NCBI GenBank assembly: GCA_045106765.1
Contig: JBGCFD010000160.1
Coordinates: forward strand, 1-64,000
Direction: 5' to 3'
From: CAJQQY01 sp045106765
GTDB lineage: Bacteria > Bacteroidota > Bacteroidia > Chitinophagales > Saprospiraceae
DNA length: 64,000 nucleotides
The translations under genes were made by a program, and so were the position numbers. The notes under the pieces were generated by a model, which saw only the letters and a list, made by a program, of their open reading frames with translations, did not search any database and was not told where the DNA came from. Of the stretch, positions 17,789 to 27,098 are shown in pieces (the stretch's first letter is position 1; the number at the start of each line of letters is the position of its first letter).

Positions 17789-20098
17789 TTACATTTTTAT
17801 AAATCTGCGAATAATACTACCATTCTTATTTTTTAATTTTATAAAATAAACTCCGTTTGGGAAGCTGGAAATATTCATTTCAATGAAATCATTTTTTCCA
17901 AAAGTTCTATTTTGTTCTTTCAAAATTTGCCCAGTTGTAGAGATGATTTCTACTTGGAAATCCATTGTTCTTTCTAATTCAATTTTTGCAAATAACAATT
18001 CATTTACGGGATTAGGGAAAATAGAAAATTCCTTAATTTCAACTAAATCATTAATTGCAACAGTTTCAATAGTAATGACATTTGAATTTCCAAAACAACC
18101 ATTGGTGTCAACTGTACCAACATAATAATCTCCAGGAGTCATTACATTTAATTGTTGGTTATTTGAGTTGGGAAGGATTGTTCCATCTTGAAACCATTGA
18201 TAATAATTGGCTTCGGTGGAAGTCAATAGATTTCCATCCAAAACGATTTCTGGAATCACAGGTTCATAAACAGTAATTTCGATTGTACCAAAAGCTTCAC
18301 ATCCGAAATCTTCATTTATGACTAACAAGGAGTAAAAACCACTTTCTGTCACTTCAACTTCAGCAGTAGAATCTATTGTTTCATTATTAAAACTCCAGAT
18401 GTAAGAATAATTTCCAATAAGCGCTGCATCTAGGCTAACAAAACCTCCCTGACAAAATTCAGTTGGACCACTAGGTGTAATATTGATAGGAGGACTAAAT
18501 GAAAATGTTACTTCAAATTCTTCGCTAACTGATTCACATCCATTGTTAGAAGTTATCAATTGATAAGTTCCTGTTCCATCAATCAATATTGAATTTGTGG
18601 TACTTACTGTATCTCCATTTTTTGTCCAGTTATATGCTTCATATCCATCAGGTACTTCATAGGTAAATGCTTGTCCATCACAAATCACTACATCTTCTGT
18701 ATTCAAATTTGAAATGTCAGGAGATTCGTTAAATGTAACGACCATCTCATTAGAAATACTTTCACATTGTTTGTTATTAATTACAGCATAGTAAGTTCCA
18801 CTTTCTGAAATTTCAAAAAAGAAATTAACAGAATCAATTACTTCGGAATCTTTGTACCAAGTATATTTTTCAAAACCATCAGGTACTTCAAAAGTTCCAT
18901 TTTCTCCATCACACAAATCTAAAGTACTTGGAAAAATAGTTGATATATCTGGAGTTGTAGGAGGGGCAATATTGAGTAATGAAATAGATTGATCCATTTC
19001 CAAAACATATAAGCCTGTAGAAACATCAGAAGCTAAAATTAATCCTGATGGCAAAAATGGATAAGTTCCCCAATTCCCTTCAAAACCTGCGTAGGCAGTA
19101 TCACTTGGATTGGTATCATAATATGCGGCAGTAAATGGATTCAAAGGATCAGATACATCGAAGACTTGAATTCCATCATGATAGTAAGAACAAAATAAAT
19201 AGTCTCCCCGAATAAATGGATTGTGAGGTCGATTATTATCGTCGTTTGGATTCAGAGGAAATTTGAAAGTAGTATCAATTTCAATAAACTCATTGTCTAG
19301 ATTTTCCAAATTTATCACACCTAATGGCCGTCCAATCGGAACCTCCTCTGCATAGATCGCAAAATCTCCTTCTTCCGAAACCCAGCTACTATGATTGTAA
19401 CCACCTGTATTTTGGGAAGCTAATAAAATTGGAGTTGTTGGATCAGTCATATCCCAAATAAAAAATCCAAGGTATCCATGTGAGCCATAGGCAATATTAT
19501 CTCTTACATAAATATCATGGGCATAACCTTGACCGTTCGATGGATTAGCAGGTAAATTTACAGAAGCCATAAGACTCGGATTATCAGGATCATCATTCAA
19601 ATCCAAAACAATCACTCCACCGTTTTGAGTATCAGTTCCAACAGAATACAATCGACCATTTTCTTCATCAATAAATATGTTATGTGATTTTCCAAAAAAT
19701 GCTGTACTATGATAAGATTTTGTAATGGAGTTAGGTAAATCACTTAGATCGAAAATCATCAATCCTTCATTCGTATTATCTGAAACAGCATAAGCTCGAT
19801 CTTTATATGTTTTCATATCTCGCCAAACTGTCGTTTCTCCACCTGCAAAACTATCAATTTGAACTAAGTTCATTGGATCAGCTAAATCAATAAAATGTAT
19901 ATGTGTGGAAGATCCGATAATTGCAAATTCATTTCCTTCACAATCTACATATCCCCATACTTCATTAAACTGAACTCCAGATGGAGCTGGTCTGGAATCA
20001 TCTTCCCAAGTATCGAGAAGCGTCATATTCATTGATTGTTGAGCTTGTAAGTTTATTGTTATAAGAAGTAAGATCAAGCAAGTAAATTGAAATCTCAT
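17789..20098 (-). CDS. Choice-of-anchor B family secreted protein with T9SS sorting domain
   Basis: A 769-residue secreted protein. A signal peptide ends near residue 19 (LQAQ). Residues about 28-375 form the choice-of-anchor B region of LVIVD-like propeller blades (WGYVDCEGNEFAIIGSSTHIHFIDL, GLMIFDLSDL, GIQVFDVSDPLNPF). Three Ig/PKD-like segments follow (about 385-660), each with a cysteine pair and a CDG/FCQGG opening, then a type A T9SS C-terminal domain (FSIFPNPVNE ... GSIIRRFIKM). The role is unknown; the family is secreted or surface attached. It is a single gene with its own terminator. Confidence 0.9.
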   Translation of the reverse strand: MRFQFTCLILLLITINLQAQQSMNMTLLDTWEDDSRPAPSGVQFNEVWGYVDCEGNEFAIIGSSTHIHFIDLADPMNLVQIDSFAGGETTVWRDMKTYKDRAYAVSDNTNEGLMIFDLSDLPNSITKSYHSTAFFGKSHNIFIDEENGRLYSVGTDTQNGGVIVLDLNDDPDNPSLMASVNLPANPSNGQGYAHDIYVRDNIAYGSHGYLGFFIWDMTDPTTPILLASQNTGGYNHSSWVSEEGDFAIYAEEVPIGRPLGVINLENLDNEFIEIDTTFKFPLNPNDDNNRPHNPFIRGDYLFCSYYHDGIQVFDVSDPLNPFTAAYYDTNPSDTAYAGFEGNWGTYPFLPSGLILASDVSTGLYVLEMDQSISLLNIAPPTTPDISTIFPSTLDLCDGENGTFEVPDGFEKYTWYKDSEVIDSVNFFFEISESGTYYAVINNKQCESISNEMVVTFNESPDISNLNTEDVVICDGQAFTYEVPDGYEAYNWTKNGDTVSTTNSILIDGTGTYQLITSNNGCESVSEEFEVTFSFSPPINITPSGPTEFCQGGFVSLDAALIGNYSYIWSFNNETIDSTAEVEVTESGFYSLLVINEDFGCEAFGTIEITVYEPVIPEIVLDGNLLTSTEANYYQWFQDGTILPNSNNQQLNVMTPGDYYVGTVDTNGCFGNSNVITIETVAINDLVEIKEFSIFPNPVNELLFAKIELERTMDFQVEIISTTGQILKEQNRTFGKNDFIEMNISSFPNGVYFIKLKNKNGSIIRRFIKM

Positions 20099-20182
20099 GT
20101 TTAATTAAATTTTAATTTGTTATGTTTTTTATCGTGCAGAAATAATGCCAGATGAAAGTTAATAGTTAATGAGTGACGGTGG

Positions 20183-20224
20183 ATGATTAACACCATTGTA
20201 ATGCACCAATATGATGTTAATCAT
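20183..20224. repeat. Palindrome upstream of the choice-of-anchor B gene
   Basis: ATGATTAACA at 20183-20192 is the exact inverse of 20215-20224. The flanks contain further GTTAAT/ATTAAC-type words like those at 42619-42782. It lies between two minus-strand genes, so it could end the TPR gene's transcript. Confidence 0.6.
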
Positions 20225-20243
20225 TAGCAGTTAACCATTCATT

Positions 20244-21293
20244 TTATTTCCATTCATAGTTGTCAGACCATTTGAAGAAATCATCAACTTTATCACCGTT
20301 TTTTTCCATCCAATTTTGAATCGTTTTTTCATTAGTGGAAAGTTGAATCAAATAGGCCAAAGCTTCCGAGTGTCCTGCATCATTTAATGCTTTAAAATAA
20401 GGGGCAAAATGTTCCCAATAAAATCCTTTCTTCGAACTATTATCTTCAGAAAGCATAGTACAGATTTTTTCAACTTTTGCTACAAATTTTTCTTCCTCAG
20501 TTTTTTCAACAATATCTTCACCTAAGTCAACTGCACCACTCAAATCGATAATCATTTCGACCATTGAAAAATCATTTTCTTTTTTCGTTTCAGTCGTTAA
20601 AGAATTTAATGTGATAGAAATTTGATTATCACCTGTTTTTTTTGCGCTACCTTTCATCAAGTTGGAAACTCCTGCTTGCATGATTTTAGCTCGCTCACCA
20701 GTTGGTTCTAAAATCAAAAATCGCCAACCTGATAAAATTGCTGGCACTCTCATTCTCAAATCACTCGCAATCAATGACTGAACATAATGCGAACTTGCAT
20801 GATTTGGATTGAGTTGAGAGGATTTTTGAAAACATTCTAAAGACTCCTCTATATCACCTAACTTGGCTAAAGTAATTCCGTAATTAAAATAAAGCATGGT
20901 AGCATCTGGAAACTTTTTGATGCCTTGTTTATAGATTTTTTTTGCTTTTTTAGTTCTGCCAATAATGTCCAAAGTATTTCCATAAGTAACATAAACAGAA
21001 ACTAAAAGCTTGTTTTTTTTATGATGTTTGATTGCTTTTTTACAAACATTAATGCAATCTTCATATTTTTGAGTGAGGTGATAGGTGAGGGCTAACTCCG
21101 CTAATGCCAATAAATTTTTACTATCAAATTCCAAAGCTTCTTGGTATTTTTGGATAGCACCCTGATAATTTGAGGCATCATGCAACTCGATACCTTCATT
21201 AACTAATGTTGCGATCTTATCTTCATTAGAGTCTTGAGCGAAGAAAGGAAAAGCTAAAAATAAGCATAAAAAGGTGAGTAATAATTTGTTCAT
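20244..21293 (-). CDS. Secreted TPR-repeat protein
   Basis: A 349-residue protein with a signal peptide ending at FFAQD (about residue 20) and four or five TPR repeats over residues 27-185 (YQGAIQKYQEALEFDSKNLLALAELALTYHL; GDIEESLECFQKSSQLNPNHASSHYVQS). The C-terminal half (about 190-349) has no TPR pattern and no domain I recognise. Proteins of this form occur widely in Bacteroidota and sit in the periplasm, where they probably mediate protein-protein contacts. The partner is unknown. Confidence 0.85.
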   Translation of the reverse strand: MNKLLLTFLCLFLAFPFFAQDSNEDKIATLVNEGIELHDASNYQGAIQKYQEALEFDSKNLLALAELALTYHLTQKYEDCINVCKKAIKHHKKNKLLVSVYVTYGNTLDIIGRTKKAKKIYKQGIKKFPDATMLYFNYGITLAKLGDIEESLECFQKSSQLNPNHASSHYVQSLIASDLRMRVPAILSGWRFLILEPTGERAKIMQAGVSNLMKGSAKKTGDNQISITLNSLTTETKKENDFSMVEMIIDLSGAVDLGEDIVEKTEEEKFVAKVEKICTMLSEDNSSKKGFYWEHFAPYFKALNDAGHSEALAYLIQLSTNEKTIQNWMEKNGDKVDDFFKWSDNYEWK

Positions 21294-21437
21294 AACTTTA
21301 AGATTTTTTTTTTGAAAAATTCGAAATCAAGATTTTTTAGAGAAAGGAAAGATTCAAAGATAATGAATAATTTATATGAATTTTTGTTGTCAAGTATTTT
21401 ATATATTTTTGAATTTTTACTGACATATTTATAAAAA

Positions 21438-23234
21438 ATGGCAAAAGAAAAATTATTAGAAGTCATCGATTTACAAACTCATTTTTCTACCGAAGAAGGA
21501 ATTGTAAAGGCGGTAGACAAAATAAGTTTTACGCTTTATCGTGGGGAAACTTTAGGAATTGTAGGAGAATCAGGATCTGGCAAGTCAGTCACTTCTTTGT
21601 CTATCATGCAATTAGTTGCTCAACCTCCTGGCAAAATTGTAGGAGGAAAAATTCTTTATTATCCTAAAGGGCAAGGTGAAATAGATTTGCTCCAACTTTC
21701 CGATAAAGAAATGCAGCATTATCGAGGCAATGAATTGGCGATGATTTTTCAAGAACCAATGACTTCACTCAATCCAGTTTTTCGATGTGGAAATCAAGTT
21801 GCAGAGGCAATTATTTTACATCAAAAATTATCCAAGCCAGCTGCCAAAAAACTAACCATTGATCTTTTTGAAAAAGTACAATTGCCTGATCCAGAACGAA
21901 TTTTTAATGCTTATCCTCACCAACTTTCAGGTGGTCAAAAACAACGAGTTATGATTGCCATGGCAATGAGTTGCAATCCAGATGTATTAATTGCGGATGA
22001 GCCAACTACCGCTTTGGATGTGACGGTTCAAAAAGCGATTATTGATTTGATGAATGATTTAAAAAAAGAAATCAATGCTTCCATTATTTTTATCACACAT
22101 GATTTGGGAGTGATTTCCGAAATTGCAGATCATGTAATTGTGATGTTCAAAGGGAAAATTGTAGAGCAAGGAGATATCGGGAGTATTTTTTTAAATCCAC
22201 AACATCCATATACGAAAGGACTTTTAGCTTGTCGACCACCACTTGATTTTCGGTTGGGAAAATTACCCGTGGTGAGTGATTTTATGGATTTTGGAAAAAA
22301 CGAAGATGGTGAAATTCTCATTACCGAAAAAACGAAAAGCATCAAAGAAGTAACTGAGAATAATAAAATTGACTTTGCGACTCGTGCCAAACGACAAGAA
22401 TTTTTAATCACTCAGCAACCAATTTTAGAAGTGAAAAACTTAGAGACGTGGTTTTCAGGGAAGAGGAATTTTTTTGGGAAAACAGTTGATTGGGTGAAGG
22501 CAGTAAATGATGTTAGTTTTAAAGTTTACCCGGGAGAAACTTTAGGATTGGTGGGAGAGTCCGGTTGTGGGAAAACGACATTAGGTAGAACCATTCTAAG
22601 ATTACTTGAAGCAAAAGCAGGTGAAATTATTTTTGAGGGAAAAAATATTAATGATCTTTCAAAAGAGGACATGCGAAACCTTCGAAAAGATATGCAGATC
22701 ATTTTTCAAGATCCATATTCATCACTCAATCCAAGAATGACAATTGGAAATGCGATAATGGAACCAATGCAAGTGCATAAAATTTTAGCCAACGATGAAG
22801 AGCGGAAAGCGAAAGTGATCGAATTATTAGAAACAGTAAGCTTGGAGGCAAAACATTTTAATCGCTATCCGCATGAGTTTTCGGGAGGTCAGCGTCAACG
22901 AATTTGTATCGCAAGAGCATTGGCATTAAATCCAAAATTTATAATTTGTGATGAATCAGTTTCTGCTTTGGATGTGAGTGTTCAGGCGCAAGTGTTGAAT
23001 TTACTGATGGAACTGCGAGAGAAATTTCAATTCACCTATATTTTTATTTCACATGATTTGTCTGTTGTGAAATTTATGAGTGACCGAATGATTGTGATGA
23101 ATCAAGGAAAGATTGAAGAGATCGGAGATGCAGACGAAATTTATAATCATCCAAAAACAAAGTATACACGTGATTTAATTGAGGCGATTCCGAAGGGGAG
23201 GAGAGAGGACTTGGAGGCAAGATTGGGGAGGTGA
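21438..23234 (+). CDS. Fused double ATPase of a peptide/Dpp-type ABC transporter
   Basis: A 598-residue protein with two complete ABC ATPase domains in one chain, equivalent to a DppD-DppF (or GsiA/YejF) fusion that powers oligopeptide or nickel/glutathione-type uptake. The first domain has Walker A GESGSGKS near 42, signature LSGGQKQR and Walker B VLIADEPTTALD; the second has GESGCGKTT near 374, FSGGQRQR and FIICDESVSALD. Each half ends with the oligopeptide-type C-terminal extension (HPYTKGLLACRPP; HPKTKYTRDLIEAIP). No permease or binding-protein genes are in the window, so the membrane partners are encoded elsewhere. Confidence 0.93.
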   Translation: MAKEKLLEVIDLQTHFSTEEGIVKAVDKISFTLYRGETLGIVGESGSGKSVTSLSIMQLVAQPPGKIVGGKILYYPKGQGEIDLLQLSDKEMQHYRGNELAMIFQEPMTSLNPVFRCGNQVAEAIILHQKLSKPAAKKLTIDLFEKVQLPDPERIFNAYPHQLSGGQKQRVMIAMAMSCNPDVLIADEPTTALDVTVQKAIIDLMNDLKKEINASIIFITHDLGVISEIADHVIVMFKGKIVEQGDIGSIFLNPQHPYTKGLLACRPPLDFRLGKLPVVSDFMDFGKNEDGEILITEKTKSIKEVTENNKIDFATRAKRQEFLITQQPILEVKNLETWFSGKRNFFGKTVDWVKAVNDVSFKVYPGETLGLVGESGCGKTTLGRTILRLLEAKAGEIIFEGKNINDLSKEDMRNLRKDMQIIFQDPYSSLNPRMTIGNAIMEPMQVHKILANDEERKAKVIELLETVSLEAKHFNRYPHEFSGGQRQRICIARALALNPKFIICDESVSALDVSVQAQVLNLLMELREKFQFTYIFISHDLSVVKFMSDRMIVMNQGKIEEIGDADEIYNHPKTKYTRDLIEAIPKGRREDLEARLGR

Positions 23235-23269
23235 ATAGTTGAATAAATAATCAGACTAATGTGAAACTA

Positions 23270-23299
23270 AATCTAATCTTTTCAAATCAAGATTAGATT
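23270..23299. terminator. Bidirectional hairpin after the ABC ATPase gene
   Basis: AATCTAATCTT at 23270-23280 pairs with AAGATTAGATT at 23289-23299 over an 8-base loop. It lies between convergent genes (stops at 23234 and 23339). Confidence 0.6.
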
Positions 23300-23338
23300 A
23301 TTGGATATCCTGATTACCTAATTAACCAATCAACTGAT

Positions 23339-23692
23339 TTACTTTTTTCCATACGCACAATGTCGACATCCACTACCACAACAATTGCCTCTTTGCAGAT
23401 GATAGAACTCTGTGAAGACAAAAAATCCATTCTCTATATAAAAATGTAGACCTTCCTCTAAATCACCAGAGCGCTTTGGGAACATTAGTTTTTCAGCCTT
23501 TTCTACCAGTTGGTTAATGTCACTCAAACAATTTTTACACAAACAATCGTATTTCGTTTTTTTCAAAAAATCATTTCCAGCCTCACTTATAACAATACTA
23601 TTACATTGGCAATTTGAAATGTCATTCATCCTACAATCGAAGGAAATTTGGCAGCGTTGGCAAATTTTTATTTTAGATTCTGATTTTGTCAT
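23339..23692 (-). CDS. Cysteine-rich CWC protein fused to DUF5522
   Basis: A 117-residue, cysteine-rich cytoplasmic protein. Residues 10-60 contain CQRC, DCR, CQC and CLCKNC, fitting the cysteine-rich CWC family of probable metal-binding proteins. Residues 80-113 (FVFTEFYHLQRGNCCGSGCRHC, here Cys104, 105, 109 and 112) match the DUF5522 tail. In other genomes these two modules are usually, to my knowledge, separate small neighbouring genes; here they form one frame. Twelve cysteines in all suggest zinc or iron-sulfur binding, which is not proven. The function is unknown. Confidence 0.8.
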   Translation of the reverse strand: MTKSESKIKICQRCQISFDCRMNDISNCQCNSIVISEAGNDFLKKTKYDCLCKNCLSDINQLVEKAEKLMFPKRSGDLEEGLHFYIENGFFVFTEFYHLQRGNCCGSGCRHCAYGKK

Positions 23693-23706
23693 ATTTCAAA
23701 GTACTT

Positions 23707-23739
23707 AGTTATCGGATACCTTGAAGGTATCCGATAACT
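23707..23739 (-). terminator. Strong hairpin after the DUF4465 gene
   Basis: AGTTATCGGATACC at 23707-23720 pairs perfectly with 23726-23739 over the loop TTGAA. It lies 20 bases after the DUF4465 stop and just before the CWC gene on the same strand. No long T-run follows on the minus strand, so it may stabilise the 3' end rather than terminate. Confidence 0.6.
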
Positions 23740-23758
23740 GTACAAATTACTTTTTAAA

Positions 23759-24724
23759 TTATTGCTTAATCAACAATTGAGAAGCAACTTTAGTTTCAGT
23801 TTGCACTTTCACCATATAAGTTCCTTTAGCCAAATTTTGGATATTTATTTCATTTAGAAAACCCGTAAGAGTAGTGTTATAAATTACTCTTCCAGTCATA
23901 TCAAAAATAGCCACTTCAGCATTTTCATTTTCCAAATTTTTCAAAACTAAAAACTCACTTGCTGGATTTGGGTAAATTTCGAATAAAGAACTTGCTTCCA
24001 CATTTTCAACTGCCACGACTCCGTCAGAAGTTACTACATTATCCACGCAAAAATAAGCAGGAGTCAGCATTCCATTGGTGTTATTATCTGTAGAGCTCAA
24101 AGAAAAAGCTAAACTATCAGCAGCACCCAGAGAAGTTAAATCAACCCAAGTCCAATCATTAAGAATGTAATCTTGGGTATTATCCGCATCTCGAAAATCA
24201 GCCAAATAGAAATTTACACTATCCGTTGAAATATTTCCATTCAAATATTTTTTAATAGTTAATAAAAAATAATCAGGATCGTTTCCAGTTATACCACCAA
24301 ATTTTTTCCCAAATCCACCATCTAACATTTCAAAATATGCATAAGTATTATTCGTCAAGTACATTCCATTTACAATTTCACCTTGCGCTTCATTTTCTAA
24401 TTTCATAATTGTTGGAGAATAAGCGTAGGAAACTGCATAGGTCATAGAATTATCGAAACCTGCTCCAGTTACTGAAGTATAATCATTAGTATATCCGAGG
24501 GTAGCAACATCTGTACTCGCAGAAATTGCCCATTTGTCCCATCCGTCCCATGCAGGATTATATATATTGAATAAAGAAATATTTCCACTTTCGAAATCGT
24601 GATTTCCATCATCTCCATTTAAAATAGAATCCAATTGGACATTAAGGTTTTCGAAATCAGAAGTAGTTTGTGCAAAAGAAAGCGTCATACAAAATGTAAA
24701 AATTAAAGTAAGAATTTTGTTCAT
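23759..24724 (-). CDS. DUF4465 protein with T9SS sorting domain, B12 locus
   Basis: A 321-residue secreted protein: signal peptide to about residue 18 (SFAQ), a DUF4465 domain over about 35-228 (NPAWDGWDKWAIS, VNGMYLTNNTYAYFEM, DYILNDWTWVDLTSLG, PAYFCVDNV), then a type A T9SS tail from about 245 (FEIYPNPASE ... VASQLLIKQ). DUF4465 proteins in gut Bacteroides vitamin B12 loci are, as I recall, surface cobalamin-binding lipoproteins (BtuH). This gene lies 28 bases after a BtuB-like receptor controlled by a cobalamin riboswitch, which supports a cobalamin-capture role. Here the anchor would be T9SS rather than a lipid. The role is inferred from context. Confidence 0.85.
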   Translation of the reverse strand: MNKILTLIFTFCMTLSFAQTTSDFENLNVQLDSILNGDDGNHDFESGNISLFNIYNPAWDGWDKWAISASTDVATLGYTNDYTSVTGAGFDNSMTYAVSYAYSPTIMKLENEAQGEIVNGMYLTNNTYAYFEMLDGGFGKKFGGITGNDPDYFLLTIKKYLNGNISTDSVNFYLADFRDADNTQDYILNDWTWVDLTSLGAADSLAFSLSSTDNNTNGMLTPAYFCVDNVVTSDGVVAVENVEASSLFEIYPNPASEFLVLKNLENENAEVAIFDMTGRVIYNTTLTGFLNEINIQNLAKGTYMVKVQTETKVASQLLIKQ

Positions 24725-24752
24725 ATCAAGATGTGATTTAATTAAAGTTGTT

Positions 24753-26648
24753 TTAATTCAACCTCTGTTTATTAAAATTAAAGTTTATTCCTAATTGATA
24801 ATTGATGCCAGGCATTGGACGTCTTTCGACGATCAAATAATTTGTATTCCAAATATTATTGCAATTGAAAAAAACAATGCTTTTACATTTTTTCCAACTA
24901 AATGAATATTGGAGTCGTGTATTTCCAATATGATAAGATTCAATCTCTCCAAATTGACCTCTTGATTTTCCAGTAAAATTATGTTGGTAGCAAAAGTAAA
25001 TATTTTTCCAAGTCAAACTTGTTTGCCCAAAGGCTTGATGAATGGGCACGAATAATAATTGCTGACCCACTTCCCGTCGAGGAGAATCCATGGCAATTTG
25101 GTTGGTTGATTTAATGAAATCGTAACCTCCAGTAATTTGTAATTGTATTGTTTTATTTTTGTGGACAAATGAAAAACGAGGTTCGAGACCACGGCTCCAA
25201 ACTTTTGAAATATTAAAGGCAGACCAAAATGATTGACCTTCAGAAGGGGCCCATAATATCCATTGATCTATATTTCTATTAAACCCAGTCAGAGAAAATT
25301 CTAATGAATTTTGACCAAATTTTAGTGGTGTAAGAATAGTTGCTTCTTCACTCCAACCTGACTCAGGATTCAAATCTTCATTCCCTCCAACTTTCCAAAA
25401 CCGATCATTCAGCGTTGGAACTCGATAACTTCTGCTTACTTTCCCTTGCAGTTTTAACCAAGAGAAAATCGAATAATCAAATCCAATAGAAGGAACAATT
25501 GGTACGAACTTACCATCAATCATTTCTTGTCGAATACTACCTTGGATTTGATATTTTTTTTGTTGGAAAAAATAAGAAAATTGAATGGCTGATCTATTTT
25601 CAATAGGTGGGTCGAGGTAGCCATCGTTATTTGCAGAAGTATAAGAATGCGTAATTCCAGCTAATATTTTATGTTTGTTTTTCCAAAATTTTTGCACATT
25701 CAATTCTCCTGTCCAATTCGTGAAATTACTCAATGATTCTAAATTTATTCTATCATCAAAATAATTTAAGTATTCTTTGAAATATGCTATTTTTCCTTGA
25801 AGAACATGGGTTTCTTGTACGTTTTTCCAATCCAAAAGTACTCTGGTGGATTGATCGTATTGGTGAGCTTCGCTTCGAGTTTGAACATTAGTTGGTGGAA
25901 TATTTCTATCTGAAAATTGTTGCCAAAAATGAAATGCTAATTGATTCTTCTTATTCAATTTCCAATAAAAATCTTGTAAAATATTTTGTTGAGAAACCTG
26001 TGCATTCGTTTGTTCTCTTTTTGGGAAATCAGGTGCAATAAAATATTTAAAGTTGTTTTCTCCTTGCTGGTGAAACAGTTTTGTAACACTCTGTACACGT
26101 GAGTTTCCAAATCCGAATTTTACTTCTTGGCTAAAGTTTTCAAAGCTTCCGAATGTGGATTTTATATTTGTAAATATCTTGTTATTAAAATTAGCCTTAT
26201 TGTTTAAAGCAATCACTCCACCAATTGCACCGCTTCCCCAAAGAGCAGAATTTCCTCCTTTTTGCAAATTAACTTCTTCTGAGCTTCCTAGTGGTAGAAG
26301 TGATAAATCTAATAGTCCGAGCATCGGACTTTGCAAGGAAAATCCATTCCATAAAACTAAAGTTTGTCCAGCACTTCCTCCACGAATAGATGATGTTGCC
26401 AAACTTCCTGAACCATAACTTTTAATAAAAACACCACCTTCTGTATTCAAAAGTTCAGCAATGTTTTGCGCAGGAATTGAATTTAATTTTTCACTTTCCC
26501 ATTCTTTGATTTGAGTACCGACAGGTTGTTTTCTGATTTTTTTAGCAGAAATTTTAACCTCTGGAATCGCTAAAATAGTATCCAATTGTCCAAAAGAGAA
26601 CAAAGGAGAAAGTGAAATTCCAAGAAGTAAAATAATAATTTTATACAT
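24753..26648 (-). CDS. BtuB-like TonB-dependent receptor for vitamin B12
   Basis: A 631-residue TonB-dependent receptor: signal peptide ending SFGQ (about 20), a plug over about 40-145 (VGTQIKEWESEKLNSIPAQNIAELLNTE, then SSIRGGSAGQTLVLWNG, GNSALWGSGAIGGVIALN) and a barrel. The length is normal for a BtuB-type porin without an STN or CarboxypepD_reg domain. The assignment to cobalamin uptake rests mainly on the cobalamin riboswitch directly upstream on the same strand and the DUF4465 gene downstream. The start at 26648 gives the signal peptide MYKIIILLLGISLSPLF. The barrel ends in QRLN rather than a terminal aromatic, an unusual end for this class. Confidence 0.85.
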   Translation of the reverse strand: MYKIIILLLGISLSPLFSFGQLDTILAIPEVKISAKKIRKQPVGTQIKEWESEKLNSIPAQNIAELLNTEGGVFIKSYGSGSLATSSIRGGSAGQTLVLWNGFSLQSPMLGLLDLSLLPLGSSEEVNLQKGGNSALWGSGAIGGVIALNNKANFNNKIFTNIKSTFGSFENFSQEVKFGFGNSRVQSVTKLFHQQGENNFKYFIAPDFPKREQTNAQVSQQNILQDFYWKLNKKNQLAFHFWQQFSDRNIPPTNVQTRSEAHQYDQSTRVLLDWKNVQETHVLQGKIAYFKEYLNYFDDRINLESLSNFTNWTGELNVQKFWKNKHKILAGITHSYTSANNDGYLDPPIENRSAIQFSYFFQQKKYQIQGSIRQEMIDGKFVPIVPSIGFDYSIFSWLKLQGKVSRSYRVPTLNDRFWKVGGNEDLNPESGWSEEATILTPLKFGQNSLEFSLTGFNRNIDQWILWAPSEGQSFWSAFNISKVWSRGLEPRFSFVHKNKTIQLQITGGYDFIKSTNQIAMDSPRREVGQQLLFVPIHQAFGQTSLTWKNIYFCYQHNFTGKSRGQFGEIESYHIGNTRLQYSFSWKKCKSIVFFNCNNIWNTNYLIVERRPMPGINYQLGINFNFNKQRLN

Positions 26649-26827
26649 CTGCTAACAATATACTTACGGAGAAGAGTAAGCGGCAGATAATTTAAGGTAG
26701 GCGAATATCTTGAGGTTTTTTCAAAAAGTAATAATGAAAATACCCATAAAATACCTTGGTAGCCAAAGCCCACAAAAATGGATCTGTCGTAAACTTTTCC
26801 TCCGAAAGTTGATTAAAACGATACTTC

Positions 26828-27003
26828 TTTGGCAGGTCTTCTGGCTCGTTCTACTTTTAAAGCCTTCCCATTTTGAATTTCTTTTATCAAAAAAGTGGCG
26901 ATTTTTAAAAGCTGTTTTAGAACTTACAGCAGCGGGGACTGCTCCGAAATTTCATCGGATTCCCTTTTCATTCCACCCGAAGGAGGAAACCAAAGCTGAT
27001 GCA
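26828..27003 (-). promoter_or_regulatory. Cobalamin (B12) riboswitch
   Basis: Read 5' to 3' on the minus strand the region contains the consensus blocks in order: GGTTTCC, AAAAGGGAATCCGATG, GGAGCAGTCCCCGC with TGCTGTAAG, CGCCACT, GGGAAGGC, and the terminal box GAGCCAGAAGACCTGCC at 26848-26832. These are the hallmarks of the AdoCbl-type aptamer. The receptor gene starts about 180 bases further downstream, leaving room for an expression platform; I do not see a clear intrinsic terminator there, so control of translation is possible. Confidence 0.93.
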
Positions 27004-27098
27004 AAGGTAAAAATTAGTTTGGAATTAGGAAATTAGTTGATGAGGTAATTAGCAAGAACCTGATTTACTAATTATCAGCTAAACTGACAAACCAAATA

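Noticed and set aside
26570..26773. 67-residue minus-strand frame in the leader of the BtuB-like gene
   Set aside because: It covers the riboswitch leader and overlaps the receptor start; no independent evidence of coding.
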